Positions 46,834 through 55,560 of a DNA stretch of 64,000 bases are shown piece after piece. Location of the stretch: NCBI GenBank assembly GCA_002721815.1, contig PBLQ01000003.1, forward strand, positions 50,773-114,772. The letters run 5' to 3'. This stretch comes from Myxococcales bacterium. GTDB taxonomy: Bacteria; Myxococcota; UBA727; GCA-2721815. The notes beneath the pieces are model-generated. The model was given only the letters and a program-made list of their open reading frames with translations. It had not been told where the DNA came from and did not search any database. The translations under genes were made by a program, and so were the position numbers. The stretch's first letter is position 1. Each line of letters starts with the position of its first letter.

Positions 46834-46858
46834 AAAAACCCCTCAACCGAGGGGTTTT
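46834..46858 (-). terminator. intrinsic terminator of tmRNA
   Basis: A 10-base stem (AAAACCCCTC at 46835-46844 with GAGGGGTTTT at 46849-46858, loop AACC) lies just past the tmRNA 3' end. On the minus strand it is followed by a T-rich run (TGTTTTTT). This fits a rho-independent terminator for ssrA and isolates it from the membrane gene downstream. Confidence 0.75.
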
Positions 46859-46864
46859 AAAAAA

Positions 46865-47230
46865 TGGTGGAGGCGGCGGGAGTCGAACCCGCGTCCGAAA
46901 GTCGTCCTCAAAAGGCATCTACATGTTTAGCCCGCTGATTTGATCCAGCATCAAAACGCCCAGGGGCAGGCTTTTTGCGCAGGTTCCCGATGAAAGTCTC
47001 GCCCCAAACGCCATCGGGCTCATTTGGGACCAGTCTGTGGGATTGGCGCCGGTAACTCCCTCACCCAGACACGCTTGGGACCGACGACTGTCTACTGGTT
47101 ATTAAGCAGCGACAGCATACTCAACATTATCGTTGGCATTTATAGTTTTTGACAGCCTTTTTACACGGTGACTGACATCCGCGACATGCAACCAGTTGGT
47201 TCTTACCTCCGTCGAACCCAGTTCGCCCCC
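46865..47230 (-). ncRNA. ssrA: tmRNA (trans-translation RNA)
   Basis: About 366 bases. The 5' end (GGGGGCGAACTGGGTTCGAC, ending at 47230) and the 3' end (GGGTTCGACTCCCGCCGCC, then TCCACCA ending at 46865) have the tmRNA-specific sequences that pair to form the tRNA-like domain. The template part lies at 47105-47137. Alanylated tmRNA with SmpB rescues stalled ribosomes and tags the unfinished protein for proteolysis. smpB is not in the window. It diverges from sspB, the adaptor that recognises the tag. Confidence 0.95.
47099..47137 (-). other. tmRNA proteolysis tag, ANDNVEYAVAA
   Basis: On the minus strand, GCC AAC GAT AAT GTT GAG TAT ... encodes ANDNVEYAVAA followed by two TAA stops (47102-47104 and 47099-47101). 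With the alanine carried by tmRNA itself, the tag is A-ANDNVEYAVAA. The C-terminal VAA resembles the ClpX-recognised LAA, and the N-terminal AAND is the part bound by SspB. Tyr comes one position later than in the E. coli tag. Confidence 0.92.
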
Positions 47231-47247
47231 ATGGCGAATATTTGTCT

Positions 47248-47275
47248 ATTATAGGCGATTGGCTAGGGAGGGCAA
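47248..47275 (-). promoter_or_regulatory. candidate tmRNA promoter
   Basis: On the minus strand a perfect -10 box TATAAT (47248-47253) is preceded, with a 16-base spacer, by TTGCCC (47270-47275; four of six -35 consensus bases). Transcription would begin about 10 bases before the mature 5' end at 47230, leaving a short leader for RNase P to remove. Confidence 0.6.
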
Positions 47276-47398
47276 CAACTTCAAAAAAAACATAAAAATA
47301 AAGGGGTTAGGTTGAAAAAGGCGGGCTTTGCCCTTAGGTTTGAAGTTGAGACCCCAACGGGCTATGGTTTCAAAGTCCCTTAAGGATAATAAGGTTTT

Positions 47399-48013
47399 AT
47401 GAGTAACGAACCCCCAAAAGAAACGGCAGATACCGGTCAAGACAATGTGGTGAATGTCGATTTTAAGGCGCCCAGCAAGACCAAGCGGCCACCGCTCAGC
47501 GATAAACTGCGGAAACGCAACGTCGAAAAGCTAGAGGTTTTTCGTCAGTTGGTGGAGCAAGGCATGGTCATGGTGGTCATGGATACCCGTCGAGAGGGCG
47601 TTCAAGTACCACCACGTTTCGCCGATGATTTTCAGTTGCGCCTGAACTTTTCTCACAAGTTTTACATCGACGATTTCGAGTACGACGAATATGGGGTGCG
47701 GGCATCATTGTCGTTTAATAAGGTGCCTTACTATTGTGATATCCCATGGCAGGCCATTTATGCCTTAAATTCGCAGGCGGTGGAACAAGGGGTGATGTGG
47801 CCCGACGACGTGCCCACCGAACTGCAAGACATGGTCGATGAAATTCAATCCGAGCAAGAACGTGCAGAGCGGGCGAAGTCCTTTCAAACGTTTGAGGGGT
47901 CAGGCGAGCACGAAGCCATTGATGAAGACGCCGATGACTTTGAGTTAAACACCAGCGCCAAAACGCGTCCTGCGTTGCGCCTGGTTAAGGACGACGCCGA
48001 GAATAGCTCTTAA
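47399..48013 (+). CDS. sspB: SspB-like ClpXP adaptor
   Basis: 204 residues. The core VPPRFADDFQLRLNFSHKFY, then ASLSFNKVPYYCDIPWQAIYAL (70-125) is the SspB fold that binds ssrA tags. An acidic flexible tail leads to RPALRLVK (190-197), the ClpX-binding 'XB' motif (E. coli SspB ends with RPALRVVK). It delivers tmRNA-tagged proteins to ClpXP. The motif is followed by seven extra residues, not at the very end as in E. coli. AAGG precedes ATG 47399. It diverges from the tmRNA gene 170 bases away. Confidence 0.92.
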   Translation: MSNEPPKETADTGQDNVVNVDFKAPSKTKRPPLSDKLRKRNVEKLEVFRQLVEQGMVMVVMDTRREGVQVPPRFADDFQLRLNFSHKFYIDDFEYDEYGVRASLSFNKVPYYCDIPWQAIYALNSQAVEQGVMWPDDVPTELQDMVDEIQSEQERAERAKSFQTFEGSGEHEAIDEDADDFELNTSAKTRPALRLVKDDAENSS

Positions 48014-49825
48014 TTAACGTATGCCCGTTCTGTTTTGACGGATGTTCTCTGCGATCCCATTGATTTGGGTCCGCATGGCGGGACTCGGCTCCTTCTTCAA
48101 GTTTCGGTCTAGGGCTGAGAGCATTCTCTCTTGGGGGTTCTCCATGAGCAGTTGGTGAACAGTGTCTGCGATGTCACCATTTTCAGTGCGCATGACGTCC
48201 AAGAGGAACTCCGTCGCAGCATCGGTTCCAATTTTGGCAATGCTCAAAAAACAAGCTTTCTTCACATGGAGATCGGTTTGTTGGTTGGCGAGTTCGACAA
48301 GCCCGTCGAGCGCTTGCGGGAATTGAATGCCACTGATGGATTTGATGGCAGCTTCCCTTAAGGCGGGTTGTGGGGCGGTCAGTCCTTTTTGGGTGAGCTC
48401 AATGAGGCCAGGCAGTTTAAAATGACGTGTGGCTTCGCTGAGCAGCGCCAGTTTCGCGTCGAGCTCTCCATGTTTCCAGATGTGAAGCATGGGACTCCAT
48501 GCCAGGGGATGATTGATTTGGGTCAACAAAGACAGAAGGTCGAATGGCATCTTGGTTTGCAGTTGTTCTTGCTTTTGAGTGCGCATTAAAAACACCAGGG
48601 CGCGTCTTTTTTGGACTTGAGACCCTTCGTTGTTTTGACGAAGCAAACCGGCAATGGTTTGCAAGGGTGTTTCTTTAAGGTCCAGTTGAAGTAAGTCGTT
48701 CCAGCGAAAGGCTGTGGTGAGCCGGGAACGACGGAAATGCTCAGGAAAGGCGGCAGGCTTTGCGGTGTCTGTCTGGGGGGCATCGGCCAAATGGGCCATG
48801 ATGCGCTGGTACTTTTCTTGGCTTTTTTGGGGGAGCTCTAAGGAGGCAAGTGCACTGTAGGTTGATACCAGACCTGCCATATGGCCGGTGTGGTTGAAAC
48901 AGTTACCGGCGGAGATGAGCGCGTTTTCTACCATGTCGATGGGGGCGCCTTGTTCCATGTGGTTTTGGGCCACGCGCATCCAAGCGTTGCCTGCTTCGTT
49001 CCAAAACCAGTCGCCATAAATGAAAGAAACCCGTGTGGCGTAATCGCCAGCCTCTTGATAGAGTTCCGCCGCCACGCGCCATTCGTGCATGTCTTCTGAG
49101 TGGCGAATGAGATCGTAATATTGGCGCATCACTTTGAAGCGTTCATTATTTTCTTTGGATATGCGGATACAGTTGAGTCCACCTTCCATTAGTGCTTCAT
49201 TGCTTTTTGCCACAATCCCCAAATGAACGATGGCTTGATAGCAGCGGTATGCTTTCTCCCGGTGCCCTTTTTGCTCCTGTGCATTCGCTTCCTCTTCCAA
49301 GAGTTGATTGGCCTCCGCCATATAACGCATGCCTTTGGGGCGTTCTGAGCTGAGCAGATAGGCTTCGCCCAGGTTGATGATGGTGAGGCCACGTAAAAAC
49401 CGGTTGGCCCTTTTACCGTCACGGTTGAGCCATCCGAGGAGATGTTGGGCAGCCTTTTGGTGCTCGTGGGCGAGCAGGGCTTGTTGCGCTGCATGAAATT
49501 TGTAGTTCAGTTTTTGATCAAACAGCTCACTGGCTTTTCGGTGGTCTTCTTGTTGGGCGTAAACGCGGGCCAAATCGAAATACGCTTCAGCTTCTTCATA
49601 ATGTTTGGCCGCTGATTCGGGGCGACCTAAGTATTCATCGAGCCAACCAGTGGCCCGCCACAATTTTTGTGCCCTTAAGGCGGCGTGAAGCTCAAAACAC
49701 CATTCCCGGTACTCCGCATCATCGATGTGCCAATGGGACAAAGTTTCCAGCCAAGCATCGATGGCATTGGGATCGCTGGGTTTCAGGGATTTGGCGCGTT
49801 CAACAGCTCGAAAAAAGGAACTCAT
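48014..49825 (-). CDS. TPR/HEAT-type helical repeat protein
   Basis: 603 residues, entirely helical in appearance. The first two thirds hold TPR-like units (RATGWLDEYLGRPESAAKHYEEAEAYFDLARVYA; YQEAGDYATRVSFIYGDWFWNEAGNAWMRVA). The C-terminal 150 residues are HEAT-like (LREAAIKSISGIQFPQALDGLVELA; VKKACFLSIAKIGTDAATEFLLDVM). No enzyme motif, signal or membrane segment is present, so it is probably a cytoplasmic scaffold. Its end abuts the sspB stop with no gap. Confidence 0.7.
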   Translation of the reverse strand: MSSFFRAVERAKSLKPSDPNAIDAWLETLSHWHIDDAEYREWCFELHAALRAQKLWRATGWLDEYLGRPESAAKHYEEAEAYFDLARVYAQQEDHRKASELFDQKLNYKFHAAQQALLAHEHQKAAQHLLGWLNRDGKRANRFLRGLTIINLGEAYLLSSERPKGMRYMAEANQLLEEEANAQEQKGHREKAYRCYQAIVHLGIVAKSNEALMEGGLNCIRISKENNERFKVMRQYYDLIRHSEDMHEWRVAAELYQEAGDYATRVSFIYGDWFWNEAGNAWMRVAQNHMEQGAPIDMVENALISAGNCFNHTGHMAGLVSTYSALASLELPQKSQEKYQRIMAHLADAPQTDTAKPAAFPEHFRRSRLTTAFRWNDLLQLDLKETPLQTIAGLLRQNNEGSQVQKRRALVFLMRTQKQEQLQTKMPFDLLSLLTQINHPLAWSPMLHIWKHGELDAKLALLSEATRHFKLPGLIELTQKGLTAPQPALREAAIKSISGIQFPQALDGLVELANQQTDLHVKKACFLSIAKIGTDAATEFLLDVMRTENGDIADTVHQLLMENPQERMLSALDRNLKKEPSPAMRTQINGIAENIRQNRTGIR

Positions 49826-49930
49826 GGGCGTATTTGACCTTCACCATTGGGCAAAAGAGGTTGTGGGACCCTCCAAGAGGCGCTAAAAACCATACAAGCG
49901 AATTTTGGAAAAACACAAGGAATGGCCCTA

Positions 49931-50887
49931 ATGGTGAAGAAAATACTCAAAATACAGTTAGTTATGATGGTTGGCGCCCTATTGTTCAGCGTGGGATGTC
50001 GGGAAGACGTCGATTTCTTTTACGATCCTGACGCAGAGGCTGCACCCGAAGAAGATTTAGAGCCACCGCCACCATTTCCACTGCGGCCCGGTGATGTGGT
50101 GGTGTATCCCTCCATCGGAGGGCGGACAGGTTCTTGTGCCGGTGATGAGGGGTCCTGCGACCGGGTGATCAAGGCCACCTATACCATTCAAGACGTGGTG
50201 CTCGATGAAGACAGCAACCGCTGGCGAGTGGATGCCGATTACATTTACGAAATGATGGTGAGCAAAGTGAGCTATACCGACATCTCGGCGCTGTTCCTGA
50301 GCAGTGCTGCATCTTTCCAAACCCTGGAGCAAGGCGAAGCGGAAAGTGATGGGGCCACTTTCAAAACCGACGGTGTCTTTACTGACAAGCTTAAGGCCAA
50401 TCAATTTCCGTTTTTTCACTGGGAAGGTGAAGCCGCCACGGAAGAGGGTTCTATTTTCACCGAGTCGGCAAAATCCTTCAAAGAGCGCATTCTTGAGTTG
50501 GATGAATCGGCGAACATCGACAGCCAAGCCGCTGCATTGAAATTCGAAAGCTATTTCGTTGATGATCGTCTCGGTACAGAGCATTTGCATTTGATTCGCG
50601 TGGATTTACATCCCATGGGTTTTGTGTGCGGTTGGGATGAGCGGTTGCGTGAGTGGACCGACGACTTGAGTCGAAATGCCGCTTCTTTTGGGCAACAAAC
50701 CACCACCATTCCTTACGCGGTGGTGTTCAATAACGTGCAAATCACTCGAGACGGTGAGTTGTATATTTGTAACTGTGAGTCAGAGTTTAAGCCTGCACGT
50801 TGCGAAATGCTCTCCAACCGAGACATGTGCTTGCCCACCGACCCCGAAAGCGACCCCGTCGCTTGTCCGCAACACGAAGAAGAATAG
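49931..50887 (+). CDS. lipoprotein of unknown function
   Basis: About 318 residues. The signal ends LLFSVGC, then an acidic Pro-rich linker (EEDLEPPPPFP) and a single domain with PGDVVVYPSIGGRTGSCAG, DRVIKATYTIQDVVLDE, RWRVDADYIYEM and IPYAVVFNNVQITRDGELYICNC. Strand-rich, with a few cysteines; no family was recognised. ATG 49931 is preferred; ATG 49922 is an alternative three codons earlier. It precedes the P-loop protein by four bases, so the two may be co-transcribed. Confidence 0.6.
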   Translation: MVKKILKIQLVMMVGALLFSVGCREDVDFFYDPDAEAAPEEDLEPPPPFPLRPGDVVVYPSIGGRTGSCAGDEGSCDRVIKATYTIQDVVLDEDSNRWRVDADYIYEMMVSKVSYTDISALFLSSAASFQTLEQGEAESDGATFKTDGVFTDKLKANQFPFFHWEGEAATEEGSIFTESAKSFKERILELDESANIDSQAAALKFESYFVDDRLGTEHLHLIRVDLHPMGFVCGWDERLREWTDDLSRNAASFGQQTTTIPYAVVFNNVQITRDGELYICNCESEFKPARCEMLSNRDMCLPTDPESDPVACPQHEEE

Positions 50888-50891
50888 TTTT

Positions 50892-51962
50892 ATGGTACCA
50901 GATGGGCAACGCCTTGAATTGACCGTATCGGCTCCCGCCTGTCTTCAGCCATTGTTAGATGACGAAGACATTCAAGCCTTTTCGCTATCGGCCGACGGAG
51001 AGGTGGTTTTGGACCATCTGCGTGGGCATCGGTACAAAGGCCTGGCCCTGGGAGAGGCGGGTTATGACCAAGTGGCGGAATGGGTGGACGAACACCCAGG
51101 GGCCCATTGTGTGCGTCATGGGCCCTGGCGGTTGTTTTTGTCTTTGGTCGAAGAAGGTTTGATTTACGGCGAACGCCTGCCACCCATGAATCTCACCCTA
51201 GATGATTTATACCATTTGGGATGGTTTCAAACGCCGCCTGCATCTGGTTTACGCGACGCCTTGGCGCGCGCCGTGTTTATTCGTGTCTCAGGGGTTCCGC
51301 TTTGGGGCAAAACCTTATTGGCGCTTGCCATTCAAAACAGCCTCAGAGCTCAAGTGCGTCCCGTTTTGGGACCAGGGCCCTGGAACGCTTTTGACATGGA
51401 CGACGATGGCTGGGCCCGTACATTGGCAGCCAAAACGGCCACTGGGGCAGAGCTCTTGGTGACTGCTTCAGGGCATTTGGCCAATCAAGCTTTACAAAGT
51501 GGCCTAAAAGTACTTTGGGCGCCTCATCCTGCTTATGTGGATGAAAAAACCAGTTGGGGGCATTGGCCTTTGCTCGATGTGGCATTGTGGCGGGACAGCG
51601 AGGGTCAGCTTCGAGCAGATGTGCATGACCGCCAACCCACCCAGGCGTTTGCCCAGCCCTCCAGTCCTTTCGTCGCCGCATCTCCTGTGCCTGATGCGCA
51701 TCCCAGCCCGCCATCTTTACCGTCACCCATGCCAGCCGCCCCAGCGGCGCCCAGTGTTTCCGCTGAGGTCGAAGCCAACGCCGTGAGCACGCCCGATGAT
51801 TGGGGGAATGTTGACTTAGAGAACTCACCCGGCTGGGAGTTGGGAGAACCTCCTGAGCCAGGTCAAACCCCATTGCCAACACCGACTGCAGAGGTACAGA
51901 CCGAGATGTCTGATTTGAGTCTCGAACCGCCGCCCGAAGTGCCCATCCCTTCGTCCGAGTGA
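50892..51962 (+). CDS. orphan P-loop protein with Pro-rich tail
   Basis: 356 residues. The N-terminal region (1-120) resembles the start of secretion/pilus ATPases in style (FSLSADGEVVLDHLRG, then YDQVAEWVDEHPG). A Walker A fits exactly as GVPLWGKT (134-141) in IRVSGVPLWGKTLLALAI. No clear Walker B is visible and the domain is short. Residues about 250-356 are a low-complexity Pro/Ser/Ala/Glu tail, probably unstructured. It lies 4 bases before mlaF, in the same operon. A CpaF/GspE-related or regulatory NTPase is possible; this is a guess. Confidence 0.5.
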   Translation: MVPDGQRLELTVSAPACLQPLLDDEDIQAFSLSADGEVVLDHLRGHRYKGLALGEAGYDQVAEWVDEHPGAHCVRHGPWRLFLSLVEEGLIYGERLPPMNLTLDDLYHLGWFQTPPASGLRDALARAVFIRVSGVPLWGKTLLALAIQNSLRAQVRPVLGPGPWNAFDMDDDGWARTLAAKTATGAELLVTASGHLANQALQSGLKVLWAPHPAYVDEKTSWGHWPLLDVALWRDSEGQLRADVHDRQPTQAFAQPSSPFVAASPVPDAHPSPPSLPSPMPAAPAAPSVSAEVEANAVSTPDDWGNVDLENSPGWELGEPPEPGQTPLPTPTAEVQTEMSDLSLEPPPEVPIPSSE

Positions 51963-51966
51963 ACCC

Positions 51967-52764
51967 ATGTCCCAAACTTTTTCCGACGACGACCCAACGG
52001 CCCCCACGGCGCAAATGGTACCCCTCATCCGATACGTAGGGGTGCAAAAAGCATTTGCGGATCAGGTGGTCTACAAAGATTTGTCTTTCAAGGTTTTTCC
52101 TGGCGAAACCATTTGCATCATCGGACCGTCCGGCGTGGGCAAAAGTGTCATGCTAAAAATGCTCAATGGTTTACTCCCCGTGGACCAAGGCGAAATCTTT
52201 TTCGATGGTCAACCGCTGCACCACCTGCGGAAAGACAGCGAGTTTCTCCCCATTCGAAAACGGGTCTCCATGGTTTTTCAAGGCGCGGCGCTTTTTGATT
52301 CTTTAAACGTCTTTGATAATTTGGCGTATGCTTTGCGTGAAGAAGGCGTGGTGTCCGAAACCGAAATCGCCGCAAGGGTCCAAGAAAGACTCTCCTGGGT
52401 GGACCTGTCAGGGATTGAAAACAAAATGCCCAGTGAATTGTCAGGAGGCATGCGCAAACGGGTTGGTTTGGCCCGTTCCATCATGATGGACCCAGAAGTG
52501 GTTCTGTACGATGAGCCCACCACTGGTCTCGATCCGGTCAATTGTGCCCGTATCGGAGAACTTATTTTATCCCTCCATAAACGGCTGAACTGTACGTCAT
52601 TGGTGGTGACCCATGATGTACCGGTGATGAAGCAAATCGCGGACCGTCTTGTGTTCGTTTATGATGGCCGAGTGGTGGCAGAGGGCACTTTTGACCAGTT
52701 GAACGAAAGTGGACCTGAAATGGTGCGAGAATTTCTACAAGGAAAGCTGCACCAAAACTCTTAA
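51967..52764 (+). CDS. mlaF: MlaF-like ABC ATPase of phospholipid transport
   Basis: 265 residues with Walker A GPSGVGKS (53-60), Q-loop MVFQGAALFDSLNVFDN (the GALFDS version typical of MlaF/TTG2A), signature LSGGMRKRVGLARSI and Walker B VVLYDEPTTGLDP. It powers lipid movement between inner and outer membrane with MlaE and MlaD. mlaD follows after 82 bases, but no mlaE permease gene is adjacent, and the P-loop gene stands in its usual place. Confidence 0.9.
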   Translation: MSQTFSDDDPTAPTAQMVPLIRYVGVQKAFADQVVYKDLSFKVFPGETICIIGPSGVGKSVMLKMLNGLLPVDQGEIFFDGQPLHHLRKDSEFLPIRKRVSMVFQGAALFDSLNVFDNLAYALREEGVVSETEIAARVQERLSWVDLSGIENKMPSELSGGMRKRVGLARSIMMDPEVVLYDEPTTGLDPVNCARIGELILSLHKRLNCTSLVVTHDVPVMKQIADRLVFVYDGRVVAEGTFDQLNESGPEMVREFLQGKLHQNS

Positions 52765-52800
52765 AAATCGAAATTTGGGCGTTTTTTTACCAATTTGAGG

Positions 52801-52817
52801 CCTAAAACAGTTTTAGG
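52801..52817. repeat. 17-base inverted repeat before mlaD
   Basis: CCTAAAAC and GTTTTAGG flank one base. The loop is too tight for a stable terminator stem, so an operator-like dyad between mlaF and mlaD is the better guess. Confidence 0.3.
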
Positions 52818-52846
52818 TCCGCCCGGTTTAAGGTAAAGGAAATCCC

Positions 52847-54043
52847 ATGTCCATCCCCAGAGAAAAAAGCACCGAAATAAAGATCGGCTTGTTCACCGTC
52901 CTGGGTGCGCTGCTGCTGGTTTTGATCGTGGTGATTTTGGGAAAAGAACGAAAGCTCTTTGAGGAGTCTTACTTTCTTTACGCCTCTTTCCCTGATGTGG
53001 CCGGCCTCGAGATTGGTGGGGATGTCATGCTTTCAGGGGTGCACGTGGGCCAGGTCACCAGCATCGCGTTTCCCCCTTTGGAGCTGGAGACGACCGAAAA
53101 GCCCAAGGACGAAAAGACAAAAGAAGAGGGTAAAACCGACAACAAGCACAACATCACGGTGGAATTACGGGTGGCCGCCAGCTCCATGCCTCATATTCGC
53201 GAGGACTCAGTGGCCCGCATCGACAGCATGGGCTTATTGGGTGATAAGATCATCAACATCACCTTGGGAACCATGGCCGCGAAACAACACCAAAATGGGG
53301 ATACGCTCGAGTCCACGGCACCCATCGACATGAACAAGGCGGTGATCAAAGGGCAGCAAGTGTTAGATAACCTCGTTGCTTCCTCTGACGAGTTAAAGAG
53401 TGCATTGACCGATTTTACCGCCAAGGGCGGTGACGTGGCCATGGCAGAAGCCATGAAATCTCTGCGAAACATCATGATCGAGGTGGAGCAGGGCGACGGC
53501 ATGATTCACCAAATCATCTACGATGGGGAATCAGGCCAAAACCTCAAAGTGACCATGAACGAGATGGAAACCGCTTTAACAGCCTTGGCTGGCAATCTTG
53601 AAAAACTCGATCGCGTGATGCATGAAGTGGAATCGGGTCGCGGCTTGGTTCATGAGCTGGTCTATGGCCAAGATGGCCCCAAAACACTCAAGAAAGCCAA
53701 GGGCGTTCTGACCGAACTCGAAACCGTTGTCTCTGATATTCGAGAGGGGCCGGGTCTGCTTCATAATGTCATTTACCGTGACGACAATGGTGAATTTATT
53801 TCGAACCTCAACCAGGCCACGCATGAAATCCAAGTGCTCACTGCCGAAATCAAAGATGGTCGCGGCACGTTGGGGGCTTTGATTAAAGACCCCTCAATCT
53901 ACGAGGACCTCAAACTCCTATTGGGGAACGTGCAACGCAACGCCACGGTGAAGGCACTGATGCGTTACGCCATCGAAGAGCGTGAGCGACAGGTGCTTCA
54001 GGAAGCAAAGAAAGCCAAAGCCCGGCAACAAGACGAAGATTAG
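52847..54043 (+). CDS. mlaD: MlaD-like MCE-domain protein
   Basis: 398 residues. An N-terminal membrane helix (about 12-31) is followed by one MCE domain (FPDVAGLEIGGDVMLSGVHVGQVTSI). The domain is interrupted near 80-105 by a charged Lys/Glu insertion (KPKDEKTKEEGKTDNKHN). The long C-terminal region has three to four repeats containing GxGLVHELVYGQ / GPGLLHNVIYRD / GRGTLGALIKDP, a helical tail common in MCE proteins of deltaproteobacteria. MCE hexamers form a tunnel for phospholipids in the periplasm. AAGG lies upstream of ATG 52847. Confidence 0.88.
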   Translation: MSIPREKSTEIKIGLFTVLGALLLVLIVVILGKERKLFEESYFLYASFPDVAGLEIGGDVMLSGVHVGQVTSIAFPPLELETTEKPKDEKTKEEGKTDNKHNITVELRVAASSMPHIREDSVARIDSMGLLGDKIINITLGTMAAKQHQNGDTLESTAPIDMNKAVIKGQQVLDNLVASSDELKSALTDFTAKGGDVAMAEAMKSLRNIMIEVEQGDGMIHQIIYDGESGQNLKVTMNEMETALTALAGNLEKLDRVMHEVESGRGLVHELVYGQDGPKTLKKAKGVLTELETVVSDIREGPGLLHNVIYRDDNGEFISNLNQATHEIQVLTAEIKDGRGTLGALIKDPSIYEDLKLLLGNVQRNATVKALMRYAIEERERQVLQEAKKAKARQQDED

Positions 54044-54068
54044 ATGTGCAGTGCAGCATCGGTGTGCA

Positions 54069-55532
54069 TCAGGCAGGTGGCGGTTCGCGAAAAAGCGAGC
54101 GCTTGGGACCAGCTTTTTTAGACACCCAATTACAGACGGCATAACCCGTGTGGAGTTCGCCATTTAAGCCGAGGCCCGGGGCCAAGTCTCTGCCAGCACG
54201 CAGACAGTTGCGAAGGCCCGTTTGAATGCTCCGACCCATAAAAGGTTGGAAATCTTCATTGAGATCGTAACCTGGCGCAATGGGCCCTATTTTTTTCGGC
54301 AACAAACTGTCTTGGGCCACCACGCGACCCTTGGCAAAGGGCAAAAATTGGTCCAGGAATACTTCTAATTCGACCGCGGTATGGGCGCCTCGTTCTAAGT
54401 CGCAGGGGCTTTGAGCCAGCACCACGGCAAAACGTTTGGCTAACGCCGCCTCTGTGGTGGCATTGCTGGTTAACGATAAATTAGGGAAGACGCCGACACT
54501 GACCGATTTGAGTGGGTTGTCGGGCTCTAAAATGTGGATGGAACGTGCGGGGAGTCCTCGCGGCAAAACTTCTTTGGGCAGCAACCATCTCACCACCGCG
54601 GTATCTCGATTATAGGGGACCAAGTCTTCTTCAGCGTGGAGCATATTGGCGATGGAGACATTGCCTATTTTGGTAGAAAAGCTTCGGTCCATGGTGGCAT
54701 CGATGAACATGCGACCACTGAACTCGTGAGGACTGTTGGTGAACACACGTTGGATTTTTTTGCCTTGGGCGTCCACCTTTTTCACCATGACATCTGGATG
54801 AACGCTGCCGCCGCGACGTTTGATGAATTGGATTAAGATCTGCGCCAAAATATCGCGACAACTTCGGTGTCCTTCTCGAGGTAGATAAACCCCTTCGAGG
54901 AGGGTCCGAGCGGCTTCTACCTGGCCGATGGGGCCCCACGAGGGGTGGTCTGTCCACTGGATAAAAGGACGAATGTGATTCAATAGGTGACGCAAGCCAA
55001 TGTTGCCCATGCCATCAGAGAAAGTTTCCACATCACCTGATTGCGGTCGGGCACCCTGAAGTCGTTTTTTACGTTTGCGATTCGCCCAAAAACCTTGGTG
55101 GTGCAGATGCGTGCTTTCATCGAGCCAAAGATGCAGATCCGCTTTGGGCCAATTCGTGAGTTTTTGTAAAATCAGTTCAGCATCGGGGCCAAAAGCACGT
55201 TTGAGTTCGATGGTGCGGGCTTGTGGATCGGGGGACAGGCACAAACGCTCTTGGGGGTCACCAATCAAACCGAAACCTTCGGGGCCGTGGAGCTCTCTCC
55301 GGATTTCCTGGCGCAAGGCCAAATCACGAAACAGGTCTTGGTCTGCTTGTTGGGTGTTCAGTTGCCAAAGGTCGATGTGCTTTGGGGCCATAAAATCGCT
55401 GAGGGGCATGCTTTGGTTGGGGTCGGGACCCAGCCATGCCACCTTGAGCCCTTCATGAGCCAAGAGCGCTCCGGCTGCCAAGCCACTCAACTCATTACCA
55501 ATGATGACCACATCACTTTGAAGTAAACTCAT
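54069..55532 (-). CDS. FAD-dependent oxidoreductase-like protein
   Basis: About 487 residues from ATG 55532, which has AGGATC upstream. The N-terminal dinucleotide-binding motif VVIIGNELSGLAAGALLA is a GxxxxG variant with Asn-Glu in place of the usual Gly-x-Gly. A conserved C-terminal segment (ALCLRAGRDLAPGLGLNGELHTGY-like) resembles the end of phytoene-desaturase/NAD(P)/FAD amine-oxidase-like proteins. It has no signal peptide. Substrate unknown. It converges with mlaD. Confidence 0.65.
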   Translation of the reverse strand: MSLLQSDVVIIGNELSGLAAGALLAHEGLKVAWLGPDPNQSMPLSDFMAPKHIDLWQLNTQQADQDLFRDLALRQEIRRELHGPEGFGLIGDPQERLCLSPDPQARTIELKRAFGPDAELILQKLTNWPKADLHLWLDESTHLHHQGFWANRKRKKRLQGARPQSGDVETFSDGMGNIGLRHLLNHIRPFIQWTDHPSWGPIGQVEAARTLLEGVYLPREGHRSCRDILAQILIQFIKRRGGSVHPDVMVKKVDAQGKKIQRVFTNSPHEFSGRMFIDATMDRSFSTKIGNVSIANMLHAEEDLVPYNRDTAVVRWLLPKEVLPRGLPARSIHILEPDNPLKSVSVGVFPNLSLTSNATTEAALAKRFAVVLAQSPCDLERGAHTAVELEVFLDQFLPFAKGRVVAQDSLLPKKIGPIAPGYDLNEDFQPFMGRSIQTGLRNCLRAGRDLAPGLGLNGELHTGYAVCNWVSKKAGPKRSLFREPPPA

Positions 55533-55560
55533 ACCGATCCTATCCTTTGAGGAGGTCTTC

